A stretch of DNA of 64,000 nt from Anaeramoeba flamelloides (taxonomy: Eukaryota > Metamonada > Anaeramoebidae): the NCBI GenBank assembly GCA_027625915.1, contig JANTQA010000063.1:5165501-5229500 (forward strand), written 5' to 3'. The translations under genes were made by a program, and so were the position numbers. Below, piece by piece: positions 58,368 through 64,000 of the stretch. Position 1 is the stretch's first letter, and every line of letters starts with the position of its first letter. The notes below the pieces were generated by a model, which worked only from the letters and a program-made list of their open reading frames with translations, made no database searches and had not been told where the DNA came from.

Positions 58368-61300
58368 CACAAAAAGTTAATGGGAAAAACAAAAAGTTAA
58401 TGATCAAATGAAAAACAAAAAATCTAAAGATCAAATCAAAAATATATTGAAGTATGATTTTAGACATTATCAAAAAAAAAAATTGAAAAAAAGATCGAAC
58501 TAAAGATTGTTAAATAGAAATTACTAATTTTGGATATTTTTCCAAAAATTAGGGGCAATTTTTTTTTTTTTATTTTTATTTTTTATTCTTCGAACTTTGA
58601 TCAATAAACACAACTTTTAATCAAGAGTTTTATTATTATTAATGGCTTCGTTTTTTTTTGTCTAAAGTTTTGAGTTTAATAACTGAATAAAGAATTTATT
58701 CTTATATTGATGGATATTTTTTTGCCCCACATTTTTGGATGGAGCTTATATATTGATTTTTAAGTTTTGGTTTAGAGAGAAATCAAATTTTTTCCGATGG
58801 GTATTATTCTAATGGTTTCTTATATTTTACTTAATGGTTAATTATAAAACATAACTGAGATAGAGTAAAAAATTTGGGAAACTTTGATAGAAATAAAGTT
58901 TAGATTATTCCAATTTATTTTATTATTATTATTACAAGAATTTAGCCTAATTTATATTTGGTCACCTTCTCGTAAAAGTAGTTAATATTAAACAATTGTT
59001 ATCTAGAATTATGTATTTTATTTAAATTTTGGGATTAATTTATAATAATTTCTTGGAAATTTTCCCCTTTTTGGGTTTTTATTCTCAGTCTTAATCGGAT
59101 CACTCAATTTCTACAATCATTTTCCCAAAGGTTGAAATGGTTTTCAAATGGTAACAAAGATTATCCACTGCATCTAAAAATTTTCTCGTAATTTTATTTT
59201 TTTTATTTTAATTTTTGTCCTTCCTTCTGCCTTACAGGGTTTTCAAAAAGAAAAATTACTAATATTTTTATTGAAAGTTAAAACCAGGATAATTAGCAAC
59301 TTAAAAAAAATATTCGATAATAAGGAAAATATCTTACAGTAATTTTTTTTTTTCCAAAAAAAAAAACAAAAACTTTATAAAAAAATTTTTTTTCATCGAA
59401 TAAAATAATTTTTAAAATACGATAATACACACTTTAGGATGAATTTTTGTTTGAATTGTTCTAAAAAATCTTTTCTCTTATAGAATTTTTCTAATTTATT
59501 TGTGAAAATATTTTTATTTTTATTTCTTTTATATTATTCTTTTTATTTAATTTTAATTAAAACCCTATGTTGAAGAATATATTGTAGAAAATTTTAGTGT
59601 TGACTTCTAAATTTAACTTCTATTTTTTTTTCAATTTCATTAAAACAGTTATAAGAATCACAATTATATAATTTTGTTCAAATTCGTAATAATTTTGATT
59701 TTTAGAAAAATTGGAAAATCAGCATTTCATCTTTTAGTTTTTTGTTCTCATTTTATTTTTTGAATTACTTAACTTGTTTCGTTCCATCATCAAAATATTT
59801 CTTTCAACAATTAATATTTTTTAAATTTGTGTTGTTCACAATAGGAGAACTTAAATAAAATAAATTGATGATATCTAACCATTTAATCAATCAATAATTT
59901 TCAATAGAATTTCAACAAATTTACCAATGTATTTTTTTTTTAGTATATTACCAAAATTTTTAACACACCTTTTTATTCATTAGAATTGATAATTATTTCA
60001 TTTTTCTTTTTTGAGTATTATAATTTATAAAGTTTTATTAACATTTCATTTAATGAATGATTCTAATTTGGTATTTCTTCTTTAATTGATTAAATAATAT
60101 TTTTTTTTCAAAAATTGAAATTTGATGTGTTAAAAATTTTGATATGGAGATTTAATAAAAATTATCATTTCAAAAATTAAATTCAATTAAATTGCAAAAA
60201 CAAAAAGATAATGTTCTCTACAAGGTTTCCAAAAAGGTATTTAACAAAAATTAAAAGAATTTCATTCAAAAATTCTCTAATGAGAAAAGTTTTTTTCTTG
60301 TCACCTTTTAATAATTAAATACTAGGAATCCAATTGTTAAAATTCCTAGTAGTGGATGATTTTTTATGTGTCTGCTCTATGTTCTGCAATAACTTTCCTA
60401 GCAATTTTCGATTACTAAAATACAAATTTACTACATTCTCATTATTTATCATCTTCTAATATTTTATTTGCCAAAAAAAATATATAAATTCTCCTTCAAA
60501 AGTAAAAAATGTTGATTAAACACTGTAGTAATTAATTTGCAAATACTCAATATTCGATTCTGTTTTTTTTTTTTATTTTGGTGATTGTTTATTAAAAGCC
60601 AGAATTAAATTTACAACAATTTAAGTATGAAAAAAAAAAAAAATTTTTTTAAAAAAATTATTTGTATTAACCAAAAGCAAAAAAAAGTTAAGTAAACTTC
60701 AATGAATCTGTTCATATAAGAAGATTTAAAGATTGATCAATTAAACTAAAATCCTTTTTAGAATTATCTTCAAACCTGAAAACATTAAAAATACAGGATC
60801 CCGGTGGTAAAAACAATTTTACTTTTTTCCCAAGTATTAAACTCTAACGAAGAAAATCATATTTTTTAAATAAATTAAAGTGATGAGTCAGATAGTCAAA
60901 TCGTATGCACTCTACAATAAATAGTTCTGATTGAAAAAAAAGGCTTTATTGTCAGTAAAATGTTATATTCTAGAAAAGTTTTTTATTTAATTTATAATTT
61001 GTTGGGAAAATACAGAATATTAAAATTTTAGTTTTGTCAACTGTTACCTTGATCAAACCGTTTTTTGAAATGTTCATGAGAAAAGATTTTTATTTTCTCG
61101 CTTTTTCAAAACCTTATTTTGAAAGAAAGCAAATAATTTTTCCTTTTATAATTTTCAATTGATCTTGTTAAAAAAATGAGTCTTATTGGTAGCTTGGACG
61201 AATTGATAAGATAAAATTATGACGTCAGGAATGATTTTATTTGAAAATTTTATTTCAAAATTTAACATTTTTTCCAGAAATGTAATAATTACAAACCTCT

Positions 61301-61694
61301 CACCCACTTCACAGAAATTCTGTTTAGCTTTGTGTTTTTGTCAAATCTTGAGATTCATATAAAAAGCAAAGTGAAAATATAGAGAGTTTTAGATTTAGCA
61401 GGAATGTAATAAGGACAGTGGGAAAAATGGTTTAATTTGGGGTGTAAACTATTTTCTTAACTTATAAGTGTTAGTTAAAAAAATCAATTATGAATCAGCA
61501 TTTTGGATTATGTAATTATGGAAAAAATTTCAAAGTTGTAATTTTAAAATAGTCAAAGCAATTTGAACTTGGTTAGAATTATTTGAGAAAAATGGAATAA
61601 CCTTATAGTTTCTCAACAGTTTTATTTGATTTAAAAGCGTGACTCGGTGATAAATAACCATTTTTTTTTTAACTCTTAAAAATTTATTAATACA

Positions 61695-64000
61695 ATGCAA
61701 ACACAAAAAGGTAAAACTTGGGAAGTGCTCGACATCGAATTAGCCAAACAAGGTGAATTAAATGTCAAATTAGCTGAAAAGTGTATGAGATCCTTGATGA
61801 TTCTTCGAGAAAGGTTCACCAAAGAAAAGCCATTTGAAGGACTTCGAATTGCCATGTGTCTTCATGTCACCAAAGAAACAGCCGTCCTTGTTGAAACTTT
61901 AGTCGCCGGTGGTGCCACAGTTGGAATTACATCATGTAACCCACTTAGTACCCAAGACGATGTTGCTGCTTATCTTGCCTTAAGACCAGGTATCAATTGT
62001 TGGGCCTACAAGGGAGAAACAATTGAAGACTATTACAGATACATCGGATATGTCATTGGAATCCGCCCACACATTACAATCGATGATGGATGTGATCTCG
62101 TTACAGAAATTCACCTCAAACATAAAGAACTCATCGAAGATATTATTGGTGGTTGTGAAGAAACAACAGCGTAAGGATATTCTCTTTTGTTTTTTTTTTT
62201 ATTTTATTTTTTATTTTGATCTTGTTGTGTTGGGCTTACTTTATTCAATTCCACAAGATCTCAATGAACTCAAAAGTATTACGTAATACTGAATCAATTT
62301 TTTTTTTTTTTTTTTTACTTTGTTCAAGAAACTTAAAAATAGTAAGGAACATAAGTATTATTAACTGTTAATTTGACTGTTTGTTCCACTCTTTCGAACA
62401 AAACAAGTAATATTTAGAAAACTGATGTTACTTACTCTTTTTAAATGTCTTGAACAAAGCAAATATCTTTTTGGTCAATTGACCCTTGTTGCTTGACTCA
62501 AAATTTAACTCAAATTTTCAAGAACACATTACTCTCAAAAGGTGTATTTGTTTTGATCAAAAGGGTTTTCCAAAATATAAATTCGTAATCAAAAAAAAAA
62601 AAAAATAAGAAACATTTTATCAAAAATAACTAATTAAAAGTAACTTGGAGTAAAAACTTGTTTCAAAAATAGAAAAAAAACTTCATTTTAGTTTGTTAAA
62701 GAATTTGAAAAATAAGATCTTCACAAGGACTATTTTTTTTAAAAAGGAATAAATCCATTAAATCACCTTACAACCTTGAAAACATAAAAAAAAAAAAATC
62801 TAATTAATATTCAAGAATGAAAACAGTCATATTTAGAAATATTTACATTTAGATCTTGGTGCCTCACACACAACTAAATTGAACAAAGAAAGGATATATG
62901 TCTCATTAAAATATACAATGAAATAAAATAAAATTTTGTTTTTCTGATCCTTACTCCCCTAATATCCTCATAAAAATGAGACAAAAAAAGTAAAGTAAAG
63001 GAATTAAAAATTTTGAAATAAAAAATTAATATATTTAACCTACATGATTTTTCTTTTTGTAATAAACAACTCATAGTGGAATTAACCGATTAAAAAATAT
63101 GGTTAAAGACGGTGCACTTAATTACCCAGTCATTGCAGTCAACGACAACAAAACCAAACATTTAGTCGACAATTACTATGGAACTGGTCAATCCACAATT
63201 GACGGTATTATCAGAGCCACAAACACTTTAATTGCTGGCAAAACCTTTGTTGTTGGTGGTTATGGATCATGTGGAAAGGGTGTTGCCTTGAGAGCCAAGG
63301 GTATGGGCGCCAATGTAATTGTCACAGAAGTTGACCCATTCCGTGCTTTACAAGCCAAATACGACGGATTCCTTGTCATGCCAATGAAAAAGGCTGCCCC
63401 ATTAGGAGACATTTTCTTATCAGTTACAGGAAACCGAGATATTGTCACATTAGAACACGCCAAATTAATGAAAAGCGGTGCCATGCTTGCCAACAGTGGT
63501 CATTTTGACTGTGAAGTTGACGTCTCAGGAATCAGAGAATTTGCAACCAAGGTTGTTAGAGTAAGACCATGGATGGAAGAATGTTATCTCCCTTCTGGTA
63601 GAAGTGTTTATATTCTTGGAGAAGGTAGACTTATAAACTTGGCTGCTGGTGAAGGTCACCCAAGGTTTGTTGATTTCTAATTTTCTTTTTTATGATCTTT
63701 TTTTTTTTTTTATGATCTTTTTTCTTTTTACTTTTTCAATTCCAATTTGTTCTCATAAAATTTAATTTAATATTTCATACATAAATTTTTTCAAATTCAA
63801 ATAGTGAAATTATGTCAACAAGCTTCTGTGGACAAGCTCTTGCATGTGAATATTTAGTTAAAAATAAAGGTCAATTAAAGAATGAAATGATCACCTTACC
63901 AGAAGAATTAGATATCCAAATCGCCAAGATCCAATTAAAATCAATGGGCGTTGAAATTGACGAACTTTCAGAAAAACAAATCCAATATATGAGTAAATGG
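61695..64000 (+). CDS. SAHH: S-adenosylhomocysteine hydrolase, archaeal/Thermotoga type (3' end at window edge)
   Basis: Reversibly splits S-adenosylhomocysteine to adenosine and homocysteine, relieving product inhibition of methyltransferases; cytosolic, NAD-dependent. Exons are 61695-62170, 63077-63664 and 63805-64000. Introns are 62171-63076 (GTAAGG...CATAG) and 63665-63804 (GTTTGT...AATAG). The spliced frame gives 420 codons ending in Trp at base 64000. Motifs are LHVTKETAVLVETLVAGGA, CNPLSTQDDVAA, EETTAG (155-160), NDNKTKHLVDN with catalytic Lys186 and Asp190, the NAD loop GYGSCGKG (220-227), NSGHFDCEV and AAGEGHPSEIM. It lacks the ~40-residue insertion and the C-terminal KPDHYRY lobe of typical eukaryotic and most bacterial enzymes; the ending IDELSEKQIQYMSKW matches archaeal/Thermotoga forms. 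The real stop should lie within a few codons beyond the window. Confidence 0.93.
62171..63076 (+). other. Intron 1 of the SAHH gene
   Basis: 906 bp, AT-rich, no coding content. The junctions restore GC|T GGA ATT AAC CGA = AGINR, the expected sequence after EETT. Confidence 0.85.

Larger units (their letters stand above)
55466..61694. other. Gene-free repeat region upstream of SAHH
   Basis: No gene is seen. It holds a decayed family F piece (about 56630-56800), a Tc1-type MITE (57587-57782), a (TA)n run (57814-57842), a T/A homopolymer hairpin (about 58288-58366) and otherwise AT-rich DNA. Confidence 0.6.

Noticed and set aside
1-64000. CRISPR array, rRNA genes or telomere repeats
   Set aside because: No regularly spaced identical repeats, no rRNA-like conserved blocks and no telomere-type tandem repeats were seen.

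Overview
The window is nuclear DNA from an intron-bearing, very AT-rich unicellular eukaryote (about 80% A+T by eye). The signs are GT-AG introns, conventional actin, an RFC clamp-loader subunit, long Asn and Lys-Glu (KEKE) low-complexity tracts inside proteins, and wide gene-poor spaces full of A/T homopolymers, (TA)n microsatellites and low-copy decayed repeats. KEKE runs, poly-Asn and an archaeal/Thermotoga-like adenosylhomocysteinase suggest an amoeboid protist such as a metamonad amoeba (Anaeramoeba-like). That is an inference from style, not a proven placement.

Layout. 1-6.2 kb: no intact gene; it holds a 2.1-kb insertion with a 6-bp target duplication, a ~0.9-kb long inverted repeat, and a textbook tRNA-derived SINE with an 18-bp target duplication. 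6.2-7.6 kb (minus): RFC3-type clamp-loader subunit, two exons. 7.6-12.5 kb: repeats. 12.5-19.9 kb (minus): a ~2,370-aa multi-PH-like protein in three exons, interrupted by one single-base homopolymer shift. 19.9-26.5 kb: repeats. 26.6-28.15 kb (plus): GATA-finger plus BAH-like chromatin protein. 28.2-32.2 kb: repeats and a MITE. 32.2-33.3 kb (minus): divergent conventional actin. 33.3-39.2 kb: repeats, a MITE and a fragment that may be a transposase zinc ribbon. 39.2-50.45 kb (minus): a seven-exon CH / coiled-coil / RasGAP / PH gene with a 4.6-kb intron, carrying two in-frame stops and two homopolymer shifts. 52.7-54.1 kb (minus): unidentified exon-like pieces inside a dispersed repeat. 54.5-55.5 kb (plus): inositol-tetrakisphosphate 1-kinase-like ATP-grasp kinase. 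55.5-61.7 kb: repeats. 61.7-64 kb (plus): S-adenosylhomocysteine hydrolase, three exons, running to the last base of the window.

The genes are independent housekeeping or signalling genes, not an operon. Actin, the CH-RasGAP-PH protein and the PH-repeat protein fit a Ras/cytoskeleton-rich amoeboid cell. RFC3 serves replication, SAHH the methylation cycle, ITPK the inositol phosphates, and the GATA-BAH protein chromatin. Two things deserve most attention: the CH-RasGAP-PH locus, which is either a young pseudogene or a recoded gene, and several dispersed non-genic repeat families that still share aligned reading frames and so descend from an unidentified coding element.
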